Notes: generated by a model from the letters alone, not told the origin. A DNA stretch of 36,285 nt from an uncultured Eubacteriales bacterium (GCA_948933715.1 CAQZPH010000004.1:1-36285); one strand, 5' to 3'; shown: positions 6,488 through 15,598, numbered from the stretch's first letter. Made by a program: numbers and translations.

Positions 6488-6907
6488 ATGTTGATAGGTG
6501 AATACCAACATAATATTGATACCAAAGGTAGAGTTGCGGTTCCGTCAAAGTTCCGCGACGACTTAGGTGTGCTCTTTTATATAACCAAAGGCCTTGACAA
6601 TTGCTTATTTGTTTTGCCACAAGAAGAATGGAATAAACTTGTTGAAAAAGTAAAGGCGTTGCCTATTTCAAAAGCTAGAGCTTTACAGAGGTTTTTCTTT
6701 TCGGGTGCTGCTGAGGTTATGCCGGACAAGCAGGGAAGAATTTTAATTCCTCAACAGTTAAGGGACCATGCCGGGCTTAATAAAGAAATAACATTTATAG
6801 GAACTTCTAGTAGAGTGGAAATTTGGGATAGCAAGAAATGGACAGAGTTTAATAAAGATTTGACTCAAGAGAGTGTTGCAGAAGCTATGGACATGCTAGG
6901 GTTATAG
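6488..6907 (+). CDS. mraZ: MraZ transcriptional regulator of the dcw cluster, 139 aa
   Basis: MraZ is a ring-forming DNA-binding protein made of two AbrB-like halves that represses its own operon. The first half begins MLIGEYQHNIDTKGRVAVPS with the conserved DxKGR loop. The second half repeats it in VMPDKQGRILIPQQLRDHAG. I chose ATG 6488 over upstream in-frame codons because all MraZ proteins start near this motif and GGGGTGAG at 6476-6483 is well placed. The resulting 139 aa is close to the usual 142-143. The GTGG repeat array directly upstream is its probable operator. It is followed 21 nt later by rsmH. Confidence 0.95.
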   Translation: MLIGEYQHNIDTKGRVAVPSKFRDDLGVLFYITKGLDNCLFVLPQEEWNKLVEKVKALPISKARALQRFFFSGAAEVMPDKQGRILIPQQLRDHAGLNKEITFIGTSSRVEIWDSKKWTEFNKDLTQESVAEAMDMLGL

Positions 6908-6928
6908 ACAAAGGAAGGAATATAGTAA

Positions 6929-7855
6929 ATGGAGTTTTCACATATACCAGTTTTGCTCTCGGAAGCAATAGAAGCACTCGATATAAAAGAGTCGGGAGTC
7001 TATATAGATGGAACAGCAGGTGGAGGCGGCCATTCTGAGGCAATTTTAAAAAAACTTATAACTGGGAAATTGATATCTATTGATCAAGACCCAGATGCAA
7101 TAGAAGTATTAAAAGAAAGATTATCTACATATAAAAATTGGATATTAGTTAAAGGTAATTTTTCAAATATGGATGAAATTGCAAAAGGTTTATCTATAGA
7201 TAGTGTTGATGGAATCCTTTTAGATATTGGAGTATCATCGCATCAATTTGATACGCCAGAAAGAGGTTTTTCTTATCACTATGATTCACCTCTTGATATG
7301 CGTATGAATCAAAATGGAATTAGCGCTGCAGATTTAGTTAATAACCTTTCCTTAAAAGAGTTAACTAAGATTATTAGCTTATATGGAGAAGAAAAGTTTG
7401 CTAAAAGTATAGCTCTTGCAATCGCGAAAGAAAGAGAAATTTTAAAAATCGAAACTACAGGTAGATTAGCTGAGATTATAAAATCAGCTGTGCCAGCAAA
7501 GGTTAGGCGAGAAGGTGGACATCCAGCGCGGAAAACTTTTCAGGCGTTGAGAATCGCAGTAAATAATGAACTTGATGTATTGTCAAAAGGTCTTGATGCT
7601 GCTTTTTCTATATTAAAGTCGGATGGAAGATTAGCTGTTATTACTTTTCATTCGCTCGAAGATAGGATAGTTAAAAAGAAAATGGCTAGTTGGTGTGAAG
7701 GATGCACTTGTCCTCCGGACTTTCCTGTATGTGTATGCAATAAACAGCCAAGAGCTAAGTTGATAAATAAAAAAGTTATAGAAGCCACGCGGGAAGAATT
7801 AGAAAAAAACCCAAGAAGTAGAAGTGCTAAGCTTAGAATATGTATGAAATTATAG
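6929..7855 (+). CDS. rsmH: 16S rRNA (cytosine-N4)-methyltransferase RsmH
   Basis: RsmH (formerly MraW) methylates N4 of C1402 in the decoding centre of 16S rRNA using S-adenosylmethionine. The start MEFSHIPVLLSEAIEAL is typical. The SAM-binding loop is GTAGGGGHS at 28-36, and the family tail with NPRSRSAKLR is at the C-terminus. The cysteine-rich segment (CEGCTCPPDFPVCVC) near the end is also seen in relatives. The length of 308 aa is normal. It is the second gene of the dcw operon, with a GGAAGGA ribosome site, and its stop lies 21 nt before the next start. Confidence 0.96.
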   Translation: MEFSHIPVLLSEAIEALDIKESGVYIDGTAGGGGHSEAILKKLITGKLISIDQDPDAIEVLKERLSTYKNWILVKGNFSNMDEIAKGLSIDSVDGILLDIGVSSHQFDTPERGFSYHYDSPLDMRMNQNGISAADLVNNLSLKELTKIISLYGEEKFAKSIALAIAKEREILKIETTGRLAEIIKSAVPAKVRREGGHPARKTFQALRIAVNNELDVLSKGLDAAFSILKSDGRLAVITFHSLEDRIVKKKMASWCEGCTCPPDFPVCVCNKQPRAKLINKKVIEATREELEKNPRSRSAKLRICMKL

Positions 7856-7876
7856 TGTATGAAGGGAGTTGATAAT

Positions 7877-8359
7877 ATGACTTTAGGAGAAAGAAATACG
7901 GCTTATGATATATCTTTATTTCAAGAACATAAAGTTGATGATAACAGTGTAAATAATGTATTAAAGTTACCTAAAAAGAAGAGGGCTACTAATGCAAAGA
8001 AGAAAATTGGTATTATGCATGGTATATTTTTGTCTTTAACTTTTTCACTTAGCGTCATTATTGTCGGAACAATGATATTTAATCAAGTTCAACTCACCGA
8101 AATTACTGATAAAACTAATCAAATGACTAAGCAACTAGAAGAAAGCCGCAGTGAAAACACTAGATTACAAATGAAGGTTAATGAAAAGCTCTCTCCAGAA
8201 GTTGTTGAGAGATATGCTAAAAGTAAGCTTTTAATGGAGAAAATTAATCCTTGTCAGATTGAATATTTTAATCTTTCTACAGGAGATAAAGTTGAAGTTA
8301 CCCAAAGTAACGAGAAAACAGTTATAGATAAATTTTTAGCCCTTGTGGGAATAAGATAA
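7877..8359 (+). CDS. ftsL: FtsL-like cell division protein, 160 aa
   Basis: This is a small single-pass protein with the FtsL/DivIC layout. A basic cytoplasmic part of about 50 residues (LPKKKRATNAKKK) is followed by a transmembrane helix at about 55-78 (IFLSLTFSLSVIIVGTMIF) and a heptad coiled coil (QLTEITDKTNQMTKQLEE and on). It sits between rsmH and the transpeptidase gene, the standard place of ftsL. FtsL joins DivIB and DivIC in the septal complex that activates FtsW and its PBP. Sequence identity in this family is low, so position and topology carry the call. ATG 7877 is preferred over ATG 7859 because AAGGGAG (7863-7869) serves the later start. Confidence 0.8.
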   Translation: MTLGERNTAYDISLFQEHKVDDNSVNNVLKLPKKKRATNAKKKIGIMHGIFLSLTFSLSVIIVGTMIFNQVQLTEITDKTNQMTKQLEESRSENTRLQMKVNEKLSPEVVERYAKSKLLMEKINPCQIEYFNLSTGDKVEVTQSNEKTVIDKFLALVGIR

Positions 8360-8386
8360 ATTTTAACTAAATAGATATTAATGATA

Positions 8387-8416
8387 GAGAGTTAAGATAC
8401 ACTAGTCTTGACTCTC
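8387..8416 (+). other. Inverted repeat before spoVD
   Basis: GAGAGTTAAGA (8387-8397) pairs with TCTTGACTCTC (8406-8416) with one G-T pair and an 8-nt loop. No T-run follows, so it is not a standard terminator. It may stabilise or process the message between the ftsL-like gene and spoVD. Confidence 0.5.
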
Positions 8417-8441
8417 ATGATGTTTATGGAGGAACAAAATT

Positions 8442-10670
8442 ATGGCAAGGGGAACCACAATTAGAATGTGGCGCAGGTCGCTTTTTGTATTGGTTGCACT
8501 TATTGTTATTGGTTTTGGAGTGATAATTTTTAGGTTGGCAAAATTACAATTGGTGCAAGGAGAAACTTTGCAACAAATGGCTACAGAACAACAACTTAAA
8601 GATACTAAAATAAATGCACAAAGAGGAACCATTTATGATTGTAATATGAAACCTTTGGCACAAAGTGCCACAGTTTGGACTGTAGTTTTAGAGTCAGCTT
8701 ATTTAAAAAATGATGAGGTAAGAGAAAAAGTAGCTGACGGATTATCTGGTATACTTGACATGGACAAAAATGAGATCCTTGAAAAAGCCAAAAAAAAGTC
8801 TTTTTATACTATAGTTAAAAGAAAAGTTGAAAGTGACATAAAAGATAAAATTATAGCTTTTCAAAAGGAAAATAAGTTAAGTACTGGTATAAGACTAGTG
8901 GAAGACTATAAACGCTATTATCCTTATGGAGATTTTGCTTCGTGTGTTATAGGTTTTACAGGTACAGATAGTCAAGGGCTTTCAGGTCTTGAAAGTTACT
9001 ATAATGAATATCTAACAGGTCAAGCAGGAAGATTAGTAACTGCAAGAAATGCAATTGGTACAGACATGCCCTTTGATTATGAAAAAATGGTTCCCGCACA
9101 AAATGGTAATAGTTTGATTTTATGCATAGATGAGGTTATTCAGCATTTCTTAGAAAAAGGCCTTGAAGAAGGAATAGCTAATAATAAAGTTATGAATAGG
9201 GCCGGTGCTATTATGATGGATGTTAATACCGGTGCTATATTAGGAATGGCAGTTAAAGGTGGTTATGATCTTAATAATCCATTTGAGATTGCTGATAAAG
9301 CAGTAAAAGATCAAATAGATGCATTACCTAAAGAAGAACGCTCTAAAGCAAAAGCTAGAGCCTTAGAAGCACAGTGGAGAAATAAAATCGTAAATGATAC
9401 ATATATGCCGGGTTCTGTATATAAACAGGTAACTACGGCTATGGCTTTTGAAGAAAATTTAATAAATGAAAACAGTAACTTTAATTGTGGGGGAAGCTAT
9501 GTACCATTTAATGGAGCACGGGCTATAAAATGCCATAAACATGGTGGCCATGGAAGCCAAATTTTTGAACGAGCTTTTTGTAATTCATGTAATCCAGCTT
9601 TTATTCAAATTGGTCAGCTAATAGGCCCTGAAAGATTTTATAAATATTACCATGCCTTTGGGTTTACTGAAAAAACAGGAATAGATTTACCTGGCGAAGC
9701 AAATGGAATATTCTTTAGTAAAGATGGAAGTATGGGTCCTATGGACCTAGCTGTTGCATCTTTTGGACAAAATTTTAGCATTACTCCACTCCAAATGGTA
9801 ACAGCGGCAGCTGCTATAGCTAACGGTGGGCATCTTGTGCAACCACATATTGTTAAAAAAATTGTTGATAGCGATGGAAATATTGTGAAAAGCTTTGATA
9901 GAATAGAAAAAAGGCAAGTTATTTCAGAACAGACTTCAAAGAGGATTTGTAAACTACTTATGCAAAATGCCATAGATGGTGGAGCGAAAAACGGATATGT
10001 TCCGGGATACAGAATTGGAGGAAAAACAGGGACCTCCCAAAAAATAGGTAACAGCGGACCTGGTGGAATGGATTATATAGCTTCTTTTTGCGGAATTGCA
10101 CCAGCTGATAATCCGCAAGTGGTTTTACTAATTTATTATGATACACCAAAAGGACCAAGTTATTATGGTGCAGCTGTTGCAGCGCCAACGTTTGCTAAAG
10201 TTATGCAGGACGCATTACCATACCTTGGAATAGAACGAAAATATACGGATGAAGAAGTTGCTAAACTTGATATACAGGTACCTTTCTTTGTTGGCTCATC
10301 GGTTGCACAAGCAAAAAATCAAGCTATAAGTTTACAACTAAACCCAGTTGTATATGGATCTGGAGATACAGTAGTATCGCAGATACCAGGAGTTTCAACA
10401 AAAATGCCTAGAGGTGGAACAATAGTATTATACACAGACATGGATAGTGCAAGTAAAAAAGCAGTTGTTCCCCAATTTGTAGGGCTTACTTTATCTGAAG
10501 CTAATAAAGAGGCTTCTGCAGCAGGCCTTAATATAACCATAAAGGGTGCCTCCTTATCAAATTCGGGAGTGGTATGCGTTAAACAAAGTATAGCAGCTGG
10601 TACACAGGTAAGCCCTGGAACAGTTGTAACGATATCATTCTCTCAAAAGAAGGCAGAACAAACTGATTAA
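8442..10670 (+). CDS. spoVD: Class B penicillin-binding protein with two PASTA domains (SpoVD/PBP2 type), 742 aa
   Basis: This transpeptidase cross-links peptidoglycan at the septum and, in spore formers, the spore cortex. It has an N-terminal membrane anchor (about 12-32) and the dimerisation/pedestal domain (AQRGTIYD around 57). The catalytic domain has S325-V-Y-K328 (SxxK), S382-C-N384 (SxN) and K528-T-G530 (KTG). Two C-terminal PASTA domains start near 615 (VPFFVGSSVAQAKNQA) and 677 (VPQFVGLTLSEANKEA). PASTA domains are typical of SpoVD and PBP2x-like enzymes. It is the only class B PBP in the cluster, so it may serve both division (FtsI role) and sporulation. The start ATG follows GGAGG at 8430-8434. 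Confidence 0.93.
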   Translation: MARGTTIRMWRRSLFVLVALIVIGFGVIIFRLAKLQLVQGETLQQMATEQQLKDTKINAQRGTIYDCNMKPLAQSATVWTVVLESAYLKNDEVREKVADGLSGILDMDKNEILEKAKKKSFYTIVKRKVESDIKDKIIAFQKENKLSTGIRLVEDYKRYYPYGDFASCVIGFTGTDSQGLSGLESYYNEYLTGQAGRLVTARNAIGTDMPFDYEKMVPAQNGNSLILCIDEVIQHFLEKGLEEGIANNKVMNRAGAIMMDVNTGAILGMAVKGGYDLNNPFEIADKAVKDQIDALPKEERSKAKARALEAQWRNKIVNDTYMPGSVYKQVTTAMAFEENLINENSNFNCGGSYVPFNGARAIKCHKHGGHGSQIFERAFCNSCNPAFIQIGQLIGPERFYKYYHAFGFTEKTGIDLPGEANGIFFSKDGSMGPMDLAVASFGQNFSITPLQMVTAAAAIANGGHLVQPHIVKKIVDSDGNIVKSFDRIEKRQVISEQTSKRICKLLMQNAIDGGAKNGYVPGYRIGGKTGTSQKIGNSGPGGMDYIASFCGIAPADNPQVVLLIYYDTPKGPSYYGAAVAAPTFAKVMQDALPYLGIERKYTDEEVAKLDIQVPFFVGSSVAQAKNQAISLQLNPVVYGSGDTVVSQIPGVSTKMPRGGTIVLYTDMDSASKKAVVPQFVGLTLSEANKEASAAGLNITIKGASLSNSGVVCVKQSIAAGTQVSPGTVVTISFSQKKAEQTD

Positions 10671-10708
10671 CTATTGATAGTATTTTTATATGAAAAATTA
10701 TAGATATG

Positions 10709-10717
10709 TGGTATAAT
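10709..10717 (+). promoter_or_regulatory. Extended -10 promoter before mraY
   Basis: TGGTATAAT at 10709-10717 is a perfect extended -10 element, with only a weak -35. It lies 70 nt before mraY in one of the larger gaps of the operon and could act as an internal promoter. Confidence 0.5.
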
Positions 10718-10741
10718 TGTAAAAAGTTAATGAAAATTAAA

Positions 10742-10768
10742 TTATATCAATTTTAAAACTTGATATAA
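10742..10768 (+). other. Inverted repeat in the mraY leader
   Basis: TTATATCAA (10742-10750) and TTGATATAA (10760-10768) form a 9-bp stem directly before the AGAGAGGTG ribosome site of mraY. It may influence translation; no known riboswitch class is recognised. Confidence 0.4.
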
Positions 10769-10786
10769 GAGAGGTGTAAAGACATT

Positions 10787-11824
10787 ATGGCAAGTGTTTG
10801 GGTGTTGATAATAGCTCTAGTTTCATTTTTTATAACTTGGCTTTTAGGGAAAAAAGCTATACCATATCTTCATAAATTGAAGTATGGCCAGACTATACTT
10901 GAAATAGGACCATCTTGGCATAAAAATAAACAAGGTACACCCACTATGGGAGGTATAATATTTATTATAGGGATATATATATCAATAATAGTTTGCATGC
11001 CTATCTACTACCTTTTTGTAGTTAATAACAATATGCAATATCATGAACCTCCATTTATGGTATTAAAAATTATAGCAGGGCTTTTAATGGCTGTGGCTTA
11101 TGGTGCCATTGGTTTTTTAGATGACTATGTTAAAATAGTAAAAAAACGTAATTTAGGTTTAACAGCTCTACAAAAATTAATTTTGCAATTTCTTGTTGTA
11201 GGATCATATCTGTTGTCTTTATATTTTGCTGAAGTTACCTATGGTGGAACTAATGAAACTTCTACTTTAATCCCCTTTTTTGGTAGAGTGGATTTTGGCA
11301 TTTTTTATTGGCCACTTGCTGCAATTTTAATCGTAGGTATGGTAAACGCGGTTAATTTAACAGACGGTATTGATGGGCTTAGCACTTCTGTTACCTTTTT
11401 TGTTTCGGTATTTTTTATGTTAATAGCAGGATTTTTAAGCATGCATAGTCTTAGTATTATAAGCGGAGCTTTAATTGGAGGCTGTTTTGGCTTTCTGATT
11501 TATAATATGCATCCAGCAAAGATTTTTATGGGAGACACGGGGTCATTGTTTTTAGGTGGATTTATATGTGCCATAGCATTTACAATGGATATACCTGTGT
11601 TATTGCCGATTATTGGGATAATATATATTGCTGAAATGTTGTCTGTTATTATACAAGTAGGTTATTTTAAACTGACCCACGGAAAAAGATTATTTAAAAT
11701 GAGTCCATTGCATCATCATTTTGAAATGTGTGGATGGAGTGAAATGAAACTTTGTATAGTTTTTGATACAGTTACAATTATTTTTGGGGTATTATCTGTT
11801 ATATCTGTGATGTATTTGCTTTAG
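10787..11824 (+). CDS. mraY: Phospho-N-acetylmuramoyl-pentapeptide transferase MraY
   Basis: MraY makes lipid I by moving phospho-MurNAc-pentapeptide from UDP to undecaprenyl phosphate at the inner face of the membrane. Visible signatures: GTPTMGGI near 50-57, the metal-binding pair D112-D113 in GFLDDYVK, NLTDGIDGL at 190-198, FMGDTGSL with its conserved Asp, and SPLHHHFE near the C-terminus. About ten hydrophobic helices are present, and 345 aa is slightly longer than the usual 320-330 because of the loop around residues 75-95. It is preceded by an extended -10 element and followed 36 nt later by ftsW. murD, which commonly follows mraY, is absent. Confidence 0.96.
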   Translation: MASVWVLIIALVSFFITWLLGKKAIPYLHKLKYGQTILEIGPSWHKNKQGTPTMGGIIFIIGIYISIIVCMPIYYLFVVNNNMQYHEPPFMVLKIIAGLLMAVAYGAIGFLDDYVKIVKKRNLGLTALQKLILQFLVVGSYLLSLYFAEVTYGGTNETSTLIPFFGRVDFGIFYWPLAAILIVGMVNAVNLTDGIDGLSTSVTFFVSVFFMLIAGFLSMHSLSIISGALIGGCFGFLIYNMHPAKIFMGDTGSLFLGGFICAIAFTMDIPVLLPIIGIIYIAEMLSVIIQVGYFKLTHGKRLFKMSPLHHHFEMCGWSEMKLCIVFDTVTIIFGVLSVISVMYLL

Positions 11825-11860
11825 ATAGTTTTAATTAGATCAAATTAAGGAGGGGAAAGT

Positions 11861-13126
11861 TTGAACAGAAATTACAATAATAAGAGCATTAAAGCAAAAA
11901 AAAGAAAAACTATCAACATTAAAAGACGCGATAAATCAAGAAACAAATCTGATGCTAAAAGCAAGTTTTCTATTGGTAAAAGATTAACTCCCGTAAGAAA
12001 GAAATTAAAGTTTTTTTCTATGCGCTCAGGCCTTGATATGCCGTTCTTTTTTATCAATATGATTCTACTTGTAGTAGGGCTTATTATGTTGTTTTCTGCA
12101 TCTTACCCCAACGCTTATTACTATAAACAAGGAGATAGCTATTACTTTATAAGAAGTCAGCTGATTTGGGCGACAATTGGTGTTGTAGCAATGATTGCCA
12201 TATCTTATTTTGACTATCACCATTTACATAAGTTTGCAATTCCGATTCTTTTAATTTCTTTTGCTCTTTTGATTTTAGTGCTTTTTATGCCAGCTATAAA
12301 TGGTGTTCACCGTTGGATACAGCTAGGGCCACTGGGCTTTCAGCCATCTGAAATTACAAAGTTTGCAATAGTTTTGTCTTTTTCTCATTTTATATCTATT
12401 AATTTTAAAAGAATGGGAACTTTTAAACATGGGATTTTACCCTATGGTATTATACTTGCTATAACGGCATTCTTATTATATCTTGAACCGCATATATCAT
12501 GTTTAATTATTATAGTGCTACTATCGGGAGGCATGCTCTATATTGGCGGAGTAAAATTAAGGTGGTTTGGATTGGTTTTAGCAATTGCACTAGCAGCGGT
12601 TGGATATGTAGTTTTATTTACAGATAAACTTGGTTATGCAAATGGTCGTGTTCAAGGTTGGCTTGACCCTTTTACAAGCAATCCAAATGTTGATACTTGG
12701 CAAACTAAGCAAGGCCTTTATGCAATAGGATCAGGCGGACTTTTAGGTCTTGGCCTTGGGCAATCTCGTCAGAAGTACCTTTATATTCCAGAACCCCAAA
12801 ACGATTTTATTTTTGCAGTTGTTTGTGAGGAATTAGGATTTATAGGAGCGCTGATGATTTTAATTTTATTTGCTATGCTTATCTGGAGAGGGATTATTAT
12901 CTCGATGAGAGCTAAGGATAAGTTTGGGGCATTGCTAGGAATAGGGCTTACAGCGCAAGTTGGTTTGCAAGCGATTTTGAATATTTTTGTTGTTACTAAC
13001 ACTATACCAAACACCGGAATCAGTTTACCTTTTTTTAGTTATGGAGGAACTTCGCTGGTAATGCTTTTAGCTCAGATGGGAATTGTGCTATCAATTTCAA
13101 GAACTTCAAAACTTGAAAAAACGTAG
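11861..13126 (+). CDS. ftsW: SEDS peptidoglycan glycosyltransferase FtsW/SpoVE
   Basis: FtsW polymerises lipid II into glycan strands at the septum together with its class B PBP, here probably the SpoVD-type enzyme two genes upstream. Ten transmembrane helices follow a long Lys/Arg-rich cytoplasmic N-terminus (about residues 1-53). Conserved SEDS features include GVHRWIQLGPLGFQPSEITK (about 147-166) and the C-terminal NTGISLPFFSYGGTSL. The strongly basic 50-residue head is longer than in most FtsW proteins. The start is TTG at 11861, supported by AAGGAGGGG at 11847-11855. SpoVE is the same family; whether this copy serves vegetative division, sporulation or both cannot be told here. Confidence 0.93.
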   Translation: MNRNYNNKSIKAKKRKTINIKRRDKSRNKSDAKSKFSIGKRLTPVRKKLKFFSMRSGLDMPFFFINMILLVVGLIMLFSASYPNAYYYKQGDSYYFIRSQLIWATIGVVAMIAISYFDYHHLHKFAIPILLISFALLILVLFMPAINGVHRWIQLGPLGFQPSEITKFAIVLSFSHFISINFKRMGTFKHGILPYGIILAITAFLLYLEPHISCLIIIVLLSGGMLYIGGVKLRWFGLVLAIALAAVGYVVLFTDKLGYANGRVQGWLDPFTSNPNVDTWQTKQGLYAIGSGGLLGLGLGQSRQKYLYIPEPQNDFIFAVVCEELGFIGALMILILFAMLIWRGIIISMRAKDKFGALLGIGLTAQVGLQAILNIFVVTNTIPNTGISLPFFSYGGTSLVMLLAQMGIVLSISRTSKLEKT

Positions 13127-13141
13127 AAAGAGGGTTGATTA

Positions 13142-14197
13142 ATGAAGATTATTTTTGCCGGTGGTGGAACAGCAGGTCATATAAATCCGGCCCTGGCTGT
13201 AGCAGGTTATGTAAAAGAGCATATGCCTGATGCACAGATATTGTATGTTGGTGCTGTGGGGGGGATGGAAGAACGTCTTGTAAAACAGGCAGGATTTGAT
13301 TTTCGTGGTATAAAAATTTCAGGGTTTAGCCGTCAACTCAGTATAAGTGGAATAAAAAAGAATATATTAACGGCAAAAAGAATATTAACCTCAAGCATAG
13401 AATCAAAAAATATAATTAATGAATTTAAACCTGATATATGTGTGGGAACTGGTGGGTATGTTAGTGGACCAATTTTAAGAAAAGCTGCCAAAATGGGTGT
13501 TCCAATTATAATACATGAGCAAAATGCATATCCCGGTGTTACAACGAAAATGCTTGCGCATAAGGCAACTTGGGTTATGCTGGCGGTTTCTCAAGCTAGG
13601 AAATATTTTGATGATAAGTGCAATATTATTATAACAGGGAATCCCATTAGAAAGGAAATAATTACAGCGTCTAAAAAAGAAGCACGTGAAAAGTTAAAGT
13701 TAGATGATAGACCTGTAATATTGTCCTTTGGTGGAAGTCTTGGTGCTCGAAAAATAAATGAAGCTATGATTGATTTGATTGCTGATACTGCTAAAACTGA
13801 TGCTTTTCAGCATATTCACGCTTATGGTCAATATGGTCATTGGTTTTTACCGAGTCTTAAAGAAAAAGGTGTGACTCCTTTTGAGCACCCAAATCTTGAT
13901 ATAAGAGAATACATAAATGATATGCCCATTTGCCTTGCTGCAGCTGATTTGGTAATATGTAGAGCAGGTGCAATAACCTTAAGCGAAATACAGGCGCAGG
14001 GGAAAGCTGCAATATTAATACCTTCGCCAAATGTAGCTGAAAATCATCAATATCACAATGCTATGGCTCTTGTTAATAAAAATGCAGCAAGTATTATAGA
14101 AGAAAAAGATTTAACAGGAGAAGTTCTTATAAAAAAGACTAAAGAAATACTAAAAGACCCTACAGTCTTAAAGGAATACCAAGAAAATTCTCATTAA
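13142..14197 (+). CDS. murG: MurG: lipid II-forming GlcNAc transferase, C-terminus interrupted by a stop
   Basis: MurG adds GlcNAc to lipid I on the cytoplasmic membrane face to give lipid II. The N-terminal glycine loop FAGGGTAGHINPALA (5-19), the second-domain loop SFGGSLGARKIN and the donor site CRAGAITLSEIQAQGKA are all present. The frame stops at TAA 14195-14197 after NSH. The next codons in the same frame, to TAG at 14255-14257, read MAICDANERIYSVIKKIVS, which is the normal C-terminal helix of MurG. A single base change (AAA to TAA) would account for it. The product of 351 aa lacks this last helix but keeps all catalytic parts, so it may work, or the stop may be a sequencing error. Confidence 0.93.
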   Translation: MKIIFAGGGTAGHINPALAVAGYVKEHMPDAQILYVGAVGGMEERLVKQAGFDFRGIKISGFSRQLSISGIKKNILTAKRILTSSIESKNIINEFKPDICVGTGGYVSGPILRKAAKMGVPIIIHEQNAYPGVTTKMLAHKATWVMLAVSQARKYFDDKCNIIITGNPIRKEIITASKKEAREKLKLDDRPVILSFGGSLGARKINEAMIDLIADTAKTDAFQHIHAYGQYGHWFLPSLKEKGVTPFEHPNLDIREYINDMPICLAAADLVICRAGAITLSEIQAQGKAAILIPSPNVAENHQYHNAMALVNKNAASIIEEKDLTGEVLIKKTKEILKDPTVLKEYQENSH

Positions 14198-14257
14198 ATG
14201 GCTATATGTGATGCTAACGAGAGAATATATTCTGTAATAAAGAAGATAGTGAGTTAG
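14195..14257 (+). pseudogene. murG: Detached C-terminal codons of murG after an in-frame stop
   Basis: The 20 codons from the TAA to the TAG at 14255 continue the MurG frame and encode MAICDANERIYSVIKKIVS, a plausible amphipathic final helix (DANERIYSVIKKI resembles the DA-x-ER-hydrophobic end of known MurG proteins). It starts with ATG but has no RBS, so it is unlikely to be translated by itself. Confidence 0.75.
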
Positions 14258-14338
14258 CTTATTCACAAAAGTGTCCCTTAAGGCATAATATAAAAAAAGT
14301 GAAACATCTGAATTTTATATGCCGGAAGGGTGGTCGTA

Positions 14339-15592
14339 ATGGGAAGTATTTTAGTTGGGCATACTGATAGTTTGTTTGGAAATGTACCAATACAGGGTGC
14401 CAAAAATAGTGCGTTACCCATATTAGCAGCGACTATTCTTTGTACAGGGACTTGTATTGTTAATAACTGCCCTGACTTATCTGATGTTAATTCAACAGTA
14501 GATATACTTAAGGCTTTAGGTGCTAAGGTAAAAAAAGAGAAAAACTGTATAACTGTTGATTCAAGTAATATTAATAGTTATATAGTACCACAAGAAATGA
14601 TGACTAAATTGAGATCCTCAATACTTTTTCTTGGTTCTGTTGTTTCAAGGATGGGAAAGGCCGAATTATATTTACCTGGTGGCTGTAAATTAGGACCAAG
14701 GCCAATAGACTGGCATTTAAAGGCACTTTCTGATATGGGACTTGAAATTTCATTACAAAATGATATGCTAAAATGTGAAACGTATGGTAAACTCAAAGGG
14801 ACTCAAATACTGTTGCCCTTACCGAGCGTTGGTGCCACTGAGAATATTATTTTAGCAGCAGTTTTAGCAAGAGGAACTACAATTATAAAAAATGCAGCTA
14901 GAGAACCTGAAATATGCGATTTATGCAACTTTTTGTCGTCTTGTGGAGCTAGAATATTTGGTGCCGGAAGTAGTACTATTGAGATAATTGGTGTTGATGA
15001 ATTATACGGAACAGAACATAATGTCATTCCCGATAGAATTGTTGCTGCTACTTTTATGTCTGCAACTGCGATTACAACTGGCAAAGTAACACTTTTAAAT
15101 GTTGTTCCCAAGCATTTAAAGAGTATTTCAAAAGTTATAAAGAAAAGTGGCTGCATGATAAGCACCACACAAGACACTTTGACAATAGAATCTTCTGGTG
15201 AAATAAAGTCTGTTGGCAAAGTAATAACAGATCCGTACCCGGGTTTTCCAACGGATGCTCAGGCTCTAATTATGGCAATGTGTACTATTGCGAAGGGTAA
15301 CTCGGAATTTGTTGAGAATATCTTTGAAAATAGATATAAGCACGTTGAAGAGCTTTTAAAGTTGGGTGCTGATATAAATGTAGTAGGAAAAAAAGCTATA
15401 GTAAACGGTGTAGAAAGTTTATATGGAAACCATCTAAAAGCGAAAGATTTAAGGGGAGCTGCAGCCTTAATTGTAGCTTCTTTAGCAGCTAAAGGCGAAA
15501 CAATAATAGAAGGTTCTGAACATCTTGATAGAGGATACGAAAACTTTGAATTACATTTTAAAAATATTGGAGCGAATATTAAGAGGATTTAA
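14339..15592 (+). CDS. murA: UDP-N-acetylglucosamine 1-carboxyvinyltransferase MurA
   Basis: MurA transfers enolpyruvate from PEP to UDP-GlcNAc, the first committed step of peptidoglycan synthesis. The substrate lysine lies in QGAKNSALPIL (K22 when counted from ATG 14339). The catalytic cysteine, the target of fosfomycin, is C116 in LPGGCKLGPRP. The ending HLDRGYENFELHFKNIGANI is typical. I chose ATG 14339 over GTG 14330 because the GTG lies within the GGAAGGG ribosome site and the family starts close to this ATG. Length is 417 aa, as usual. It follows murG by about 80 nt after the detached tail and precedes divIB by 6 nt. Confidence 0.95.
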   Translation: MGSILVGHTDSLFGNVPIQGAKNSALPILAATILCTGTCIVNNCPDLSDVNSTVDILKALGAKVKKEKNCITVDSSNINSYIVPQEMMTKLRSSILFLGSVVSRMGKAELYLPGGCKLGPRPIDWHLKALSDMGLEISLQNDMLKCETYGKLKGTQILLPLPSVGATENIILAAVLARGTTIIKNAAREPEICDLCNFLSSCGARIFGAGSSTIEIIGVDELYGTEHNVIPDRIVAATFMSATAITTGKVTLLNVVPKHLKSISKVIKKSGCMISTTQDTLTIESSGEIKSVGKVITDPYPGFPTDAQALIMAMCTIAKGNSEFVENIFENRYKHVEELLKLGADINVVGKKAIVNGVESLYGNHLKAKDLRGAAALIVASLAAKGETIIEGSEHLDRGYENFELHFKNIGANIKRI

Positions 15593-15598
15593 TAGCTT

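Noticed and set aside
14803..15219. 138-codon minus-strand ORF inside murA
   Set aside because: Antisense shadow of murA with low-complexity composition and no RBS.
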